This document shows positions 43,514-52,164 of a stretch of DNA of 64,000 nt, one piece after another. Under the pieces are notes generated by a model, which did not search any database, was not told the DNA's origin, and saw nothing but the letters and a program-made list of their open reading frames with translations. This DNA is from Microbacterium halophytorum (GTDB lineage: Bacteria; Actinomycetota; Actinomycetes; Actinomycetales; Microbacteriaceae). The first letter of the stretch is position 1. Each line of letters opens with the position of its first letter. The translations under genes and the position numbers were made by a program. The stretch lies in the NCBI RefSeq assembly GCF_002970975.1, contig NZ_KZ672984.1, positions 1 through 64,000 of the forward strand, given 5' to 3'.

Positions 43514-44938
43514 TCAGAGCGCGGCGTTGCCCTCGATGTAGGCGCGCAGCTGGGCCGCGTCGGCCGGCATCTCGACGACGTACTGCTCGGCCTCGAGCAT
43601 CTCCTGGAGCTCGGCCGTGAGCGGCAGCGTCACGCCGATCGCCTCCGTGATGGTCTCCTGGAACTTCTCGGGCTTGGCGGTCTCGAGCACGAGCATCGGC
43701 ACGCCCTCCTCGACGTAGTCGCGCGCGACCTTCACGCCGTCCGCCGTGTGCGGGTCGATGATCTCGCCGGTCGCCTCGCGCACCGCGGCGATCGTCGCGA
43801 GGCGGTCGGTGTGTGTCGAGGTGCCGCTGAAGAAGCCGAACTCGCCCCGCAGGCGCGGCAGCTCGGCCGTCAGGTCGAGCGCCCCCGTCTCGTCGAGCTC
43901 GCGCCAGGCCGCGTTCATGCGCTCCGGGTCGCGCCCCAGCAGATCGTAGAGGAAGCGCTCGAGGTTGGAGGCCTTCGAGATGTCCATCGACGGGCTCGAG
44001 GTCTTCAGCGTCTCGGCGGCGGGGCGCGGGCGGTACACGCCCGTTCGGAAGAACTCGTCGAGCACGTTGTTCTCGTTCGCCGCGAGCACGAGGCGCCGGA
44101 TGGGCACGCCCATCCCCTTCGCGAAGTAGCCGGCGAGGATGTTGCCGAAGTTGCCCGAAGGGACCGTCACGGACACCTCGAACGCCCCGCGGGCATCCGG
44201 CGCCGCGTCGTCGCTCGCGCGCAGCCACGCCCACACGTAGTACACGACCTGCGCCGTGATGCGGGCGAGGTTGATCGAATTGACGGCACCCAGGTGGTGC
44301 GCTCGTTTGAACTCGAGGTCGCTCGAGAGCTCCTTGACGAGGTTCTGTGCGTCGTCGAACACGCCGGAGACGGCGATGTTGTGGATGTTGTCGTCGGTCA
44401 GCGAGTACATCTGCGCCCGCTGGAAGGCGCTCATCCGGCCCTGCGGCGAGAGCATGAAGACGGTGATGCGCTCCTTGCCGCGGAACGCGTGCTCGGCGGC
44501 CGAGCCCGTGTCACCGGATGTCGCGCCGACGATGTTGAGGGTCGAGCCCCGTCGCTCGAGCGCATACTCGACGACCTGGCCGAGGAACTGCATCGCCATG
44601 TCCTTGAACGCGAGCGTCGGGCCCTCGCTGAGGCCGACGAGGGTCAGGCCGCCGTCGATGTCGCGCAGCGGCACGGGGCCGTCGGGGAAGTTGTGCGGGC
44701 CGTATGCCGCGGCCGTCATACGCGCGAGGTCGTCGCGCGGGATGTCGGTGGCGAACAACCCCAGCACCTCGGTCGCGAGGTCCGCGTACGCCAGGCCCCG
44801 CCACGACTCGAGCTGCTCGCGCGAGAGGCGCGGGAGTTCCTCGGGCACCGCGAGGCCGCCGTCGGGCGCCAGCCCCTCGAGCAGCGTCTCGCAGAACTCG
44901 GTCGGCTCCATGCCGCCGCGGGTCGAGATGTACTTCAC
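43514..44938 (-). CDS. thrC: Threonine synthase
   Basis: The 474-residue PLP enzyme is the long, bacterial-type ThrC: KYISTRGG at the N-terminus, PLP lysine in LAFKDMAMQFLGQ, ATSGDTGSAAEHAF and the SGNFGNILAGYFAKGMG phosphate loop. It converts O-phosphohomoserine to threonine. I use GTG 44938 with GAGGAGC upstream; an ATG further out has no such support. It lies downstream of the COG2984-type importer with a 101-bp gap and may have its own promoter. Confidence 0.95.
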   Translation of the reverse strand: MKYISTRGGMEPTEFCETLLEGLAPDGGLAVPEELPRLSREQLESWRGLAYADLATEVLGLFATDIPRDDLARMTAAAYGPHNFPDGPVPLRDIDGGLTLVGLSEGPTLAFKDMAMQFLGQVVEYALERRGSTLNIVGATSGDTGSAAEHAFRGKERITVFMLSPQGRMSAFQRAQMYSLTDDNIHNIAVSGVFDDAQNLVKELSSDLEFKRAHHLGAVNSINLARITAQVVYYVWAWLRASDDAAPDARGAFEVSVTVPSGNFGNILAGYFAKGMGVPIRRLVLAANENNVLDEFFRTGVYRPRPAAETLKTSSPSMDISKASNLERFLYDLLGRDPERMNAAWRELDETGALDLTAELPRLRGEFGFFSGTSTHTDRLATIAAVREATGEIIDPHTADGVKVARDYVEEGVPMLVLETAKPEKFQETITEAIGVTLPLTAELQEMLEAEQYVVEMPADAAQLRAYIEGNAAL

Positions 44939-45039
44939 GGGGGTTGCTCCTCGGGTCGTGTCGTGCCGCGCTCGCGCGCTCCCCGCCATTGTCTCAGCTT
45001 CCCGGGCGCGGCGACGACCAGATGACGCCCGCGCGGCCC

Positions 45040-45840
45040 TCAGCCGAGCATGGCGCGGTCGTCGAACGATGCGCCCTTGATCTTCCCGAACTCCGCCAGC
45101 AGTGCGTCGACCGTGAGCGTCTTCTTGCGCTTCTCGTCGGCGGAGAACACGATCCGGCCCTCGTGCATCATGATGAGCCGATTGCCGAGCGCGAGCGCCT
45201 GCTGCATGTTGTGCGTGACCATCAGCGTCGTGAGGCCGCCCTGCTCGACGATGCGACCGGTGAGGTTCGTCACGAGCTCGGCGCGCTGCGGGTCGAGCGC
45301 TGCCGTGTGCTCGTCGAGCAGCAGGATGCGCGGATGCGTGAACCCGGCCATGAGCAGCGACAGCGCCTGGCGCTGGCCGCCGGAGAGCAGCCCCACCTTG
45401 GCCTTCAGCCGGCTCTCGAGGCCGAGCTCGAGCGTCGCGAGCTCCTCGACGAAGCGCTCCCTGCGCGCGCGGGTGACGCCGCGGCCGAGGCCGCGCCGCT
45501 CCCCTCGCCTGAGCGCGAGGGAGAGGTTCTGCTCGATCGTCAGGTCGGGGGCCGTTCCCGCCATCGGGTCCTGGAACACCCGGCCGACGTATTTCGCCCG
45601 CCGGTGCTCCTTCATCCGGTTCACGCGGGTGTCGTCGATCGAGATGTCCCCGGAGTCGACGGGCATCCGGCCCGCGATCGCGTTGAGGAGCGTCGACTTG
45701 CCCGCACCGTTCGACCCGATCACCGTGACGAAGTCGCCCTCCTCGAGGCGCAGGCTGAGGTCGCGCAGCGCGCGGCGCTCGTTCACCGTGCCGGCGAAGA
45801 ACGTCTTGCTGATGCCGCTGATGGTGAGCACGTCAGACAC
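45040..45840 (-). CDS. ABC importer ATPase (COG1101, TrpXYZ-like system)
   Basis: The 266-residue ATPase has Walker A GSNGAGKSTLL, Q-loop VFQDPMAGT, signature LLSGGQRQALSLLM, Walker B ILLLDEHTAALD (H in place of the usual P) and switch VTHNMQQA. These changes are typical of ATPases paired with COG2984 binding proteins. The start overlaps the permease by 8 bp. Confidence 0.9.
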   Translation of the reverse strand: MSDVLTISGISKTFFAGTVNERRALRDLSLRLEEGDFVTVIGSNGAGKSTLLNAIAGRMPVDSGDISIDDTRVNRMKEHRRAKYVGRVFQDPMAGTAPDLTIEQNLSLALRRGERRGLGRGVTRARRERFVEELATLELGLESRLKAKVGLLSGGQRQALSLLMAGFTHPRILLLDEHTAALDPQRAELVTNLTGRIVEQGGLTTLMVTHNMQQALALGNRLIMMHEGRIVFSADEKRKKTLTVDALLAEFGKIKGASFDDRAMLG

Positions 45841-46756
45841 CTGCCTTCTCGGGCTCGCGCGGCGCGGCCCTGCGGCCCGCCGACAGGTCGCGCCACGATG
45901 GCACGCGCTTCAGGAAGCCCCAGCGCGGCAGGAGCAGCGCGAGCACCACGAGCGCGGCCGTCACGAACTTCATGTCATCCGGGTTCAGGCCGATCGCCAG
46001 CGCCGCGAAGATGATGATCCGGTAGAGCACGGCACCCACGATGACGGCGAGCGTCGCGAGGAAGATGACGCGCTGGCCGAGCAGCGCCTGGCCCAGGATG
46101 ACCGAGGCGAGGCCGACGAGGATGAGGCCGATGCCCATGCTGATGTCGGCGAAGCCCTGGTACTGGGCGACGAGCGCTCCGCACAGGCCCACGAAGCCGT
46201 TCGACAGGCCGAGCGTCAGGATCGTCGTGCCGTCGGTGTCGACGCCGAGGCTCCGGATCATCTGCTTGTTGTTGCCCGTCGCCTGCACGGCGAGGCCGAG
46301 GTCGGTCGAGAGGAACCAGTCGACCAGCAGCTTCAGGATGAAGACGCCGACGAAGAAGATCAGCGCGGCGATCCACGTCTTGCCCAGCAGGCCGGCCTCG
46401 CGCAGCGGCGTCATCAGGGTGTCCTCGCGCAGCAGCGGCACGTTGGCACCGCCCATGATGCGCAGGTTCACCGACCACAGGGCGATCATGGTCAGGATGC
46501 CCGCCAGCAGCCCGTCGATGCGGCCCTTCGTATGGAGGAGGCCCGTGACGATCCCCGCCACGATGCCGGCGCCGGCGGCCGCGAGGGTCGCCAGCACCGG
46601 GTTGACGCCCGCCGTGATCATGGCGGCCGCGACGGCGGCGCCCGTCGTGAAGCTGCCGTCGACCGTCAGATCGGGAAAGTTCAGCACGCGGAACGTCAGG
46701 TAGACGCCCAACGCCATGACCCCGTAGATGAGGCCGAGCTCGACAGCTCCGATCAT
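45833..46756 (-). CDS. ABC importer permease (COG4120, TrpXYZ-like system)
   Basis: The 307-residue permease has about eight membrane segments in the branched-chain/LivH-like pattern: LIYGVMALGVYLTFRVLNFP and DLTVDGSFTTGAAV near the start, and GLAVQATGNNKQMIRSLGVD as the ATPase-coupling loop. These match COG4120. The ATG at 46756 is 5 bp downstream of the binding-protein stop. Confidence 0.9.
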   Translation of the reverse strand: MIGAVELGLIYGVMALGVYLTFRVLNFPDLTVDGSFTTGAAVAAAMITAGVNPVLATLAAAGAGIVAGIVTGLLHTKGRIDGLLAGILTMIALWSVNLRIMGGANVPLLREDTLMTPLREAGLLGKTWIAALIFFVGVFILKLLVDWFLSTDLGLAVQATGNNKQMIRSLGVDTDGTTILTLGLSNGFVGLCGALVAQYQGFADISMGIGLILVGLASVILGQALLGQRVIFLATLAVIVGAVLYRIIIFAALAIGLNPDDMKFVTAALVVLALLLPRWGFLKRVPSWRDLSAGRRAAPREPEKAGV

Positions 46757-46760
46757 GGGA

Positions 46761-47765
46761 CTACTCGATGACCTGGTCGGCGCGGTCGGTGATCGACGCG
46801 GGCAGGTCAACGCCCATGCGCTCGGCGGCGGCCGGGTTGATGATCAGCTCGACGTCGCTCGACGTCTCGACGGGCATCTCTGCCGGGTCTTCGCCGTCCT
46901 GCAGGATGCGCACGGCCATCTCGCCGGTCTGGTAGCCGAGCTTCGAGTAGTCGATGCCGAGCGTCGCGATGGCGCCGCCCTCGACGGGGCCGGAGTCGCC
47001 GGCGACGACGGGGATCTGGTTCTGCTCGGCGACCTGCACCAGCGCGGCGATACCGGAGACGACGATGTTGTCGGTCGGAACGTAGAACGCGTCGACGCCG
47101 TCGAGCGACTGGGCGGCCTGCTGCACCTCGGCCGAGTTCGAGACGGTGGCCTCCTCGATCTCGAGGCCGAGCTCGCCGGCGGCCTCCTTCGCGAGTTCGA
47201 CCTGCACCTCGGAGTTGACCTCGCCCGAGCTGTACACGATGCCGACCGTCTCGGCGTCGGGGGCGATCTCGGTGAGCAGCTCGAGCTGGTCGGCCACCGG
47301 GTTCAGGTCGCTCGTGCCCGTGATGTTCGAACCAGGCGCATCGTTCGAGTCGACGAGCCCGGCCTCGACGGCGTCGGTCACGGACGTGAACAGCACGGGG
47401 ATGTCGACGATCTGCTGCGCGACGGCCTGCGCCGCCGGCGTCGCGTTCGCGAGCACGAGGTCGAGGTCGGCGTCGCCCGCGAAGGTCGTCGCGATCGTGT
47501 TCGTGTTGGCGACGTCGCCCTGCGCGTTCTGGTCGTCGTACTCGGCCTCGATGCCGGCGTCGGCGATCGCCTGCTTGAAGCCCTCGGTGGCCGCGTCGAG
47601 CGCCGGGTGCTGCACGAACTGCGAGACGCCGATCTTCACCTGCTCGGCGGCGTCACCGCCGTCGCCGGATCCACCTTCGCCACCGGATGAGCAGGCGGTG
47701 AGGGCGAGGAGCGCTGCGGCCCCGAGGCCGAGGGCGGCGGTGCCGCGGGAGCGGTGCAGAGACAT
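46761..47765 (-). CDS. ABC importer substrate-binding lipoprotein (COG2984, TrpX-like)
   Basis: A lipoprotein signal ends in LTAC (C25). The 334-residue protein is a COG2984 binding protein: VKIGVSQFVQHPALDAATEG, then FKQAIADAGI, PVLFTSVTDAVEAGLV, NITGTSDLNPVADQLELL and the late ATLGIDYSKLGYQTGEMAVR. Members characterised in other bacteria bind aromatic amino acids or nucleosides, so the ligand is not settled. It is first of a three-gene operon. Confidence 0.9.
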   Translation of the reverse strand: MSLHRSRGTAALGLGAAALLALTACSSGGEGGSGDGGDAAEQVKIGVSQFVQHPALDAATEGFKQAIADAGIEAEYDDQNAQGDVANTNTIATTFAGDADLDLVLANATPAAQAVAQQIVDIPVLFTSVTDAVEAGLVDSNDAPGSNITGTSDLNPVADQLELLTEIAPDAETVGIVYSSGEVNSEVQVELAKEAAGELGLEIEEATVSNSAEVQQAAQSLDGVDAFYVPTDNIVVSGIAALVQVAEQNQIPVVAGDSGPVEGGAIATLGIDYSKLGYQTGEMAVRILQDGEDPAEMPVETSSDVELIINPAAAERMGVDLPASITDRADQVIE

Positions 47766-47877
47766 GTGACTTCCTTGTGACAGGTGTGCGGACGCGATCT
47801 GTGAAATCGTACCCGCTCTGGAGGCGCCGCCCGGTCCGTCGGCGGGCTTCGCGCCGGGCTCGACGCCGCGCGCGGGC

Positions 47878-49104
47878 TCAGGGACGCGGTGCCGGGGCGC
47901 CTGACTTCGCCTGTGCGGCCAGCAGCAGGTGGGCTATCAGGGGGAACACGAGCACCGTGACGGCGCCTCCTGTGACCATGACCGAGGCCGTCGTGGTCGA
48001 GATGATCTCGCTGCTCACGGCGACCTGCGTCACGGCGACGATGATCGGCAGGCCGACCGCGCCGTAGAACCCGAGCGCGAGCTGCTCCCGCCAGCCCCGG
48101 ATGCCGCTGTCGGTGCTGCCGAAGCGCTCGCGGAGGAAGATGGGCAGCCCGCGGACGAGAGCGATCGCCGCGACGAAGCCCAACAGCATCGGCCACTCGG
48201 CGATGACGGCGCGCACGTCGATGCCCATGCCGCTCGTGACGAAGAAGACGGGGATCAGGAAGCCGAAACCGACGATCTCGACCTTGTGGGCGATCTCGGT
48301 GGCGTGCTTCGGGTCGATCGCCTCGAGCACGGCGCTCGCCAGGATGCCTGCGGCGAAGGCACCGAGCGCGACGTCGAGCTGGAACACCGCCGTGATGAGC
48401 ATCAGCGTGACGAGCAGCAGCACGGTGAATCGCATCATCGTCTGCATCGTCGTGTTCGACGCCAGAGAGAGCGCCTTCGTCAGCAGCGGCACGCGCCGGA
48501 AGAAGCGCCCCGGCAGCGCGACGGAGAGCGCCGCGAGCACGGCGAACAGCACGAGCAGCCCGGCGGAGACCCACGTGCCCCGCGTCGACAGCAGCAGCGA
48601 CATCGCGACGATCGGCAGCAGCTCGCCGTAGGCGCCGTGCACCATGACGGCCTTGCCGAGGGGGCTGCCCATCCGGCCGGAGTCCTTCAGGATGGGCAGG
48701 AGCGTGCCGAGCGCCGTCGAGGTCGACGCGATGCCCAGCGTCACGGCCTCGAGCCAGTCGCCGCGCACGAGGAACAGTGCGGACCCGATGCCGAGCGCGG
48801 CGCAGATCAGCCACGTGATCGCCGCCTGCTTGCCCTGCTTCTCACGCATGTCGCGGGTCTGCACCTCGAAGCCGGCGAGCAGGAACAGGAAGCCCAGCCC
48901 GAGCTCGCGGAGGAACTCGACGGCCTCCGTCTGGTGCGCGATGTCGAGAGCGTAGGGGCCGAGGACCACGCCGAACACGAGCAGCCACACGACATCGGGC
49001 ACGTACTTGCGCGTGAGGATCGCCAGCATCGGCGCGACCGCCGCCGCGAGGGCGATCCACCAGACCGACGCCAGGTTCTCGACCAGCAGGTTCCCGTGTT
49101 CCAC
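47878..49104 (-). CDS. CPA2-family cation:proton antiporter (Kef-type membrane part)
   Basis: The 408-residue protein has 12-13 membrane segments and the Na/H-exchanger domain landmarks: VWLLVFGVVLGPYALD, GLGFLFLLAGFEVQTRDM, and an ALGAFAAGILASA helix. There is no C-terminal TrkA-N or TrkA-C domain, so it is a channel part only. It exchanges Na+ or K+ for H+. It is divergent from trmL with 57 bp between. Confidence 0.88.
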   Translation of the reverse strand: MEHGNLLVENLASVWWIALAAAVAPMLAILTRKYVPDVVWLLVFGVVLGPYALDIAHQTEAVEFLRELGLGFLFLLAGFEVQTRDMREKQGKQAAITWLICAALGIGSALFLVRGDWLEAVTLGIASTSTALGTLLPILKDSGRMGSPLGKAVMVHGAYGELLPIVAMSLLLSTRGTWVSAGLLVLFAVLAALSVALPGRFFRRVPLLTKALSLASNTTMQTMMRFTVLLLVTLMLITAVFQLDVALGAFAAGILASAVLEAIDPKHATEIAHKVEIVGFGFLIPVFFVTSGMGIDVRAVIAEWPMLLGFVAAIALVRGLPIFLRERFGSTDSGIRGWREQLALGFYGAVGLPIIVAVTQVAVSSEIISTTTASVMVTGGAVTVLVFPLIAHLLLAAQAKSGAPAPRP

Positions 49105-49161
49105 CTGCTCAGGGTAATGGGGCGCGGCGCCCGCTCATGTCGCGGGCGTAGCGTTGCGCTC

Positions 49162-49635
49162 GTGTTCCACATCGTCTTCTACGAGCCGCAGATCCCGCCG
49201 AACACCGGCAACGCCATCCGGATGTCGGCGAACATCGGCGGCGAGCTGCACCTGATCGAGCCGCTCGGCTTCGACCTCTCGCACGCGAAGCTGCGCCGAG
49301 CGGGCCTCGACTACCACGACCTCACTCACGTGCGGGTGCACGCGGGCTTCGACGCCGCACTCGCTCATCTCGCCGAGCACGGCACCGGTCGGGTGTACGC
49401 CTTCACGGGGCGCGCCGAGCGCTCGTTCGGCGACGTCGCCTATGAGCCGGGCGACGCCCTGCTCTTCGGCCGCGAACCGGACGGGCTCCCGGATGAGGTG
49501 CTCGCCGACCCGCGCGTGACCGCCCTGGTGCGCATCCCGATGGCGCCGGGCAATCGCTCGCTCAATCTCTCTAACTCGGCGGCTGTCGCGGCCTACGAGG
49601 CCTGGCGCCAGAACGGCTACGCCGGCGCGGCCTGA
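49162..49635 (+). CDS. trmL: tRNA (cytidine(34)-2'-O)-methyltransferase
   Basis: The 157-residue SPOUT enzyme has FHIVFYEPQIPPNTGNAIR at the start, LIEPLGFDLSHAKLRRAGLD, the knot motifs LLFGREPDGLP and VRIPMAPGNRSLNLSNS, and ends shortly after, matching TrmL length. It methylates the wobble base of tRNA-Leu. The start is GTG 49162, 57 bp from the divergent antiporter. Confidence 0.94.
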   Translation: MFHIVFYEPQIPPNTGNAIRMSANIGGELHLIEPLGFDLSHAKLRRAGLDYHDLTHVRVHAGFDAALAHLAEHGTGRVYAFTGRAERSFGDVAYEPGDALLFGREPDGLPDEVLADPRVTALVRIPMAPGNRSLNLSNSAAVAAYEAWRQNGYAGAA

Positions 49636-49708
49636 GCCCGACGCGCCCGGGTGCCGCGGGCGGTCGGGCGCCCGCGCGAGTTCTGGTAATGTGTATGAGG
49701 TTGATCGA

Positions 49709-49784
49709 GGGGCATTGGCGCAGTTGGTAGCGCGTCTCGTTCGCAATGAGAAGGTCAGGGGTTCGAATCCCCTATGCTCCACCA
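49709..49784 (+). tRNA. tRNA-Ala (anticodon CGC)
   Basis: A full cloverleaf can be drawn: acceptor GGGGCAT/ATGCTCC (one G-U), D-arm GCGC..GCGC, anticodon arm TCTCG-TTCGCAA-TGAGA with CGC at 49742-49744 (reads GCG, Ala), and T-arm AGGGG-TTCGAAT-CCCCT. CCA is encoded at 49782-49784. A hairpin follows at 49789. Confidence 0.95.
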
Positions 49785-49788
49785 CCGG

Positions 49789-49814
49789 AACCCGGCATCC
49801 ACGGATGCCGGGTT
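49789..49814 (+). terminator. Hairpin terminator after tRNA-Ala
   Basis: AACCCGGCATC pairs perfectly with GATGCCGGGTT around CACG and is followed by CTTCCGT. It starts 4 bp after the CCA. Confidence 0.75.
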
Positions 49815-49874
49815 CTTCCGTACCAGCCGCGTCGCTACGCGCACGGCACGGTTGTCGAAGGGCAGGATGACCAC

Positions 49875-50336
49875 GTGATCGAACTCCGAGACGCCATCCC
49901 CGCGGACGCCGAGGCCATGGCCGATGTGCAGAACGCGATCCACCGTGCCGGGCTCCGCGCGAGCCCCGTCGACGTCGCCCTGATTCAGGAGCGGTACCTC
50001 GGCGTCGAGCACACGATCGCCTGCACCATCGCGGAGCAGGACGGCAGGATCGTCGGCTTCCAGTCACTCAAGCTCGCGTGGCCGGGCAACCCGTACGACG
50101 TGACGCCCGGATGGGGCATCATCGGCACGCACATCGACCCGACAGCGGGGCGCAGCGGCATCGGCCGCCGCCTGTTCGCGGTGTCCCGAGCCGCCGCGGT
50201 GGTCGCGGGGCTGCGCCACATCGACGCGACGATCGGCTCCGGCAACGCCGGCGGCCTCGCGTACTACGCGGCGATGGGCTTCGTGCCGTACCGGGAGGAA
50301 TCGGACGGGGCCATCCCCCACCGCCTCGATCTCTGA
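49875..50336 (+). CDS. GNAT N-acetyltransferase
   Basis: The 153-residue single GNAT domain has IELRDAIPADAEAMADVQN, IVGFQSLKLAW, the acetyl-CoA loop PTAGRSGIGRRLF and a late GGLAYYAAMGFVPYR. Resembles L-amino-acid/phosphinothricin-type acetyltransferases; substrate unknown. The start is GTG 49875 with GGCAGGATG upstream. It follows tRNA-Ala by 90 bp and converges with the toxin gene. Confidence 0.85.
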   Translation: MIELRDAIPADAEAMADVQNAIHRAGLRASPVDVALIQERYLGVEHTIACTIAEQDGRIVGFQSLKLAWPGNPYDVTPGWGIIGTHIDPTAGRSGIGRRLFAVSRAAAVVAGLRHIDATIGSGNAGGLAYYAAMGFVPYREESDGAIPHRLDL

Positions 50337-50357
50337 GGAGGCTGAAGCCCTCAAGCC

Positions 50358-50633
50358 TCAGGCGGGCTCGTCGTAGATGCGGCCGCGATGGCCGACGTCG
50401 AGAGCGACGACGACCAGTTCCGTTCTCCTGACGCCGACGATTACCCGATAGTCACCGACGCGGAGCCGCCAGAGACCGGCCTTCGAGTGGCGCAGTGGCT
50501 TGAGCCTGACCGTAGGGTCGGGCAGTTCGACGAGCCCGAACAGCGCGACCAGCACTCGCCTCTGCATCCGGCGGTCGAGCCTGCGGATGCCCTTGTCGAA
50601 CGCGCTCGTCCGAACGAGCTCGTAGCCGGTCAT
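50358..50633 (-). CDS. RelE/ParE-superfamily toxin
   Basis: This 91-residue protein has the compact RelE fold pattern: AFDKGIRRLDRRMQRRVLVA, then RLKPLRHSKAGLWRLRVGDY and RVIVGVRRTELVVVALDVGH followed by R. The RLRVGDYRVI block with nearby basic residues is the RNA-binding core of RelE-type mRNA interferases. It lies 20 bp downstream of an RHH antitoxin gene, the usual order. Confidence 0.9.
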   Translation of the reverse strand: MTGYELVRTSAFDKGIRRLDRRMQRRVLVALFGLVELPDPTVRLKPLRHSKAGLWRLRVGDYRVIVGVRRTELVVVALDVGHRGRIYDEPA

Positions 50634-50653
50634 CGGTGGGTCTGAATCCTCGG

Positions 50654-50926
50654 CTACTCGGCCGCGGCGACTCGCGCTTCGGCGCGAAGCTCATCGGCGT
50701 CGAACCCGAGTTCGTCGACCAACTCATCGATCGGGCGAGCCTCGATCGCGCCGCGCCGGATCGCTTCGACCTGCGCGTCAAGACCGGCGACGTATTCGAA
50801 CTCTGCGAGATGCTCCTCGAGGAGGCTGCGCACATAGAACGACTTGGGCCTGCTCGTCGCTTCGGCGAGCCGGTTCAGGCGGTCGCTCAGCTCATCCGGG
50901 AGCCGCAGCGTCATCGTGTGTGACAT
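50654..50926 (-). CDS. RHH-type antitoxin (RelB/DinJ-like) of the adjacent RelE toxin
   Basis: The 90-residue protein begins with a ribbon-helix-helix: MTLRLPDELSDRLNRLAEAT followed by SRPKSFYVRSLLEEHL. An acidic C-terminal half (PIDELVDELGFDADELRAEA) suits wrapping around a toxin. I start it at ATG 50926; an ATG at 50935 is also possible. A palindrome overlaps both starts. Confidence 0.88.
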   Translation of the reverse strand: MSHTMTLRLPDELSDRLNRLAEATSRPKSFYVRSLLEEHLAEFEYVAGLDAQVEAIRRGAIEARPIDELVDELGFDADELRAEARVAAAE

Positions 50927-50935
50927 GTAATACAT
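50925..50935 (-). promoter_or_regulatory. Candidate RHH operator of the toxin-antitoxin operon
   Basis: ATGTA-A-TACAT is a palindrome around one base. It overlaps the antitoxin start codon, where RHH antitoxins often bind to autoregulate. Position and symmetry are the only evidence. Confidence 0.35.
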
Positions 50936-51029
50936 CGTGCGCCGGCGCGCGGTATTCCGCAACCCTACGGTCAGTTCGACCGCGCCGGCGCGCTCGCCAC
51001 ACGGGTCGCGCCCCTGTTCAATCAGGAAC

Positions 51030-51390
51030 GACCGCCCGCGGGAGGCCGACCCCGTCCTTCGGGGCAGGCCTCCCGCGGCGCTGCTCCGCGCGATTCCGCG
51101 GCCGCCGACGGCAGGCGCAGGAATGCCGCGATCAGGATGGCCGCGGCGAGCGCGATCGCCGCGCTCACGCCGATGGCGAACTTCTGCCCTGGCAGCAGCG
51201 TGGCGGCGACGACTCCCGTGGCCGGCGCCGACATCACGGGCGCGCCGAGGGCGACGAGCGCGGCCGCGATCGGCAGCCAGGTGCCGAGGTGCGCCCATCC
51301 GTGGTGCCCCCGCGCTGTCGATGCCGAACACGAGCGCCACCGGCGCGACCGTGATGGTGACCGCGCCGGGCACGTCGAGCCGCTCCCGCT
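51030..51390 (-). pseudogene. Decayed MFS drug-efflux (EmrB/QacA-type) transporter remnant
   Basis: On the minus strand PGAVTITVAPVALVFGIDSA (about 51370-51300) resembles the mid-region of 14-helix EmrB-type MFS proteins. After a frame change HHGWAHLGTWLPIAAALVAL continues the same region. Then MSAPATGVVAATLLPGQ and SAAIALAAAILIAAFLRLP look like the late helices, with the intervening half missing. There is no intact start or full-length frame, so this is a shortened, frameshifted remnant. Confidence 0.55.
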
Positions 51391-51428
51391 ACCGGCGCAG
51401 GCAGAATCAGCGCCGACCGCTGCGACCG

Positions 51429-52091
51429 TCACGCGCGGCGCGCGGCGTCCGGGTGGGGCACGGCGCGGTAGACCCAGATCGACGCCGCCAGCAGCCAGGC
51501 GAACCCCGCGACGACCGCGACCCAGAGCAGCGCCACTCCGAGTGGACCCGAGGAGAGCGCGGCCCCGGCGATGAACGCCACGACGATAACCGCGCCCGCG
51601 ACCCGACACCAGATCGCCCGACTGCGCTCTCCGCGCGCGACGAAGAACCCGGCGACAAGGAAGGCCGCCACAGCGAGCGCGACGAACTCCACGGCGCCCG
51701 CCGCCAGGTGGAGGATCCCGCTCGCCGTCGCGGCCTCCGCCGCACCGGCGGGGAAGCCGCCCGCGGGATCCGGGCGGAACACGCCCGCCAGAACGATCGC
51801 CGCACCGGCGACGATCACGGCAGCACCCGCGCCGCGACCCCGCCCGCGAACGGCCCTGAGCATCCCCCACCCCGCAACGACGACCATGAGGCCGGTGAGC
51901 GCGAAGTTGGTGATCTGGAGCCAGTCGCCCTCACCGAGGGTGAGCAGGCTGAGCGCGTGCCGCGACAGGTCGAAGCCCTCGCGGGTGAACGCGAGGGCGA
52001 GCGCAAAGACAAGGTAGAACGGGCCGGCGACCACTCCCCAGCCCAACATCGATCGTGTGACCGCCGCACTGCGGTCGAACTCGTCGTTCAT
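51429..52091 (-). CDS. DUF998 membrane protein
   Basis: The 220-residue protein has six membrane segments in the DUF998 pattern: MLGWGVVAGPFYLVFALALA, the conserved FDLSRHALSLLTLGEGDWLQ after helix 1, and ITNFALTGLMVVVAGWGMLR. The DUF998 function is unknown; the fold is rhodopsin-like in shape. It is divergent from a MarR regulator with 73 bp between, so regulation by it is likely. Confidence 0.85.
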   Translation of the reverse strand: MNDEFDRSAAVTRSMLGWGVVAGPFYLVFALALAFTREGFDLSRHALSLLTLGEGDWLQITNFALTGLMVVVAGWGMLRAVRGRGRGAGAAVIVAGAAIVLAGVFRPDPAGGFPAGAAEAATASGILHLAAGAVEFVALAVAAFLVAGFFVARGERSRAIWCRVAGAVIVVAFIAGAALSSGPLGVALLWVAVVAGFAWLLAASIWVYRAVPHPDAARRA

Positions 52092-52122
52092 GTTATAACG
52101 GTAACTGAAAGATACGAAAACC

Positions 52123-52152
52123 GAAACATCTGATCGAGAGACGATCTGTTTC
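52123..52152. promoter_or_regulatory. Candidate MarR operator between divergent genes
   Basis: GAAACA-tct-GATCG-agaga-CGATC-TGTTTC is a dyad with one 3-nt bulge. It occupies the middle of the AT-rich 73-bp gap between the DUF998 gene and the MarR gene. Operator function is inferred from position. Confidence 0.45.
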
Positions 52153-52164
52153 ACCCGTGAGGAA

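Noticed and set aside
47929..49161. Long plus-strand frame leading into trmL
   Set aside because: It is the complement of the antiporter gene; only the part from GTG 49162 codes for TrmL.
49709..51430. Integrated element at tRNA-Ala
   Set aside because: No integrase and no second copy of the tRNA 3' end were found downstream.
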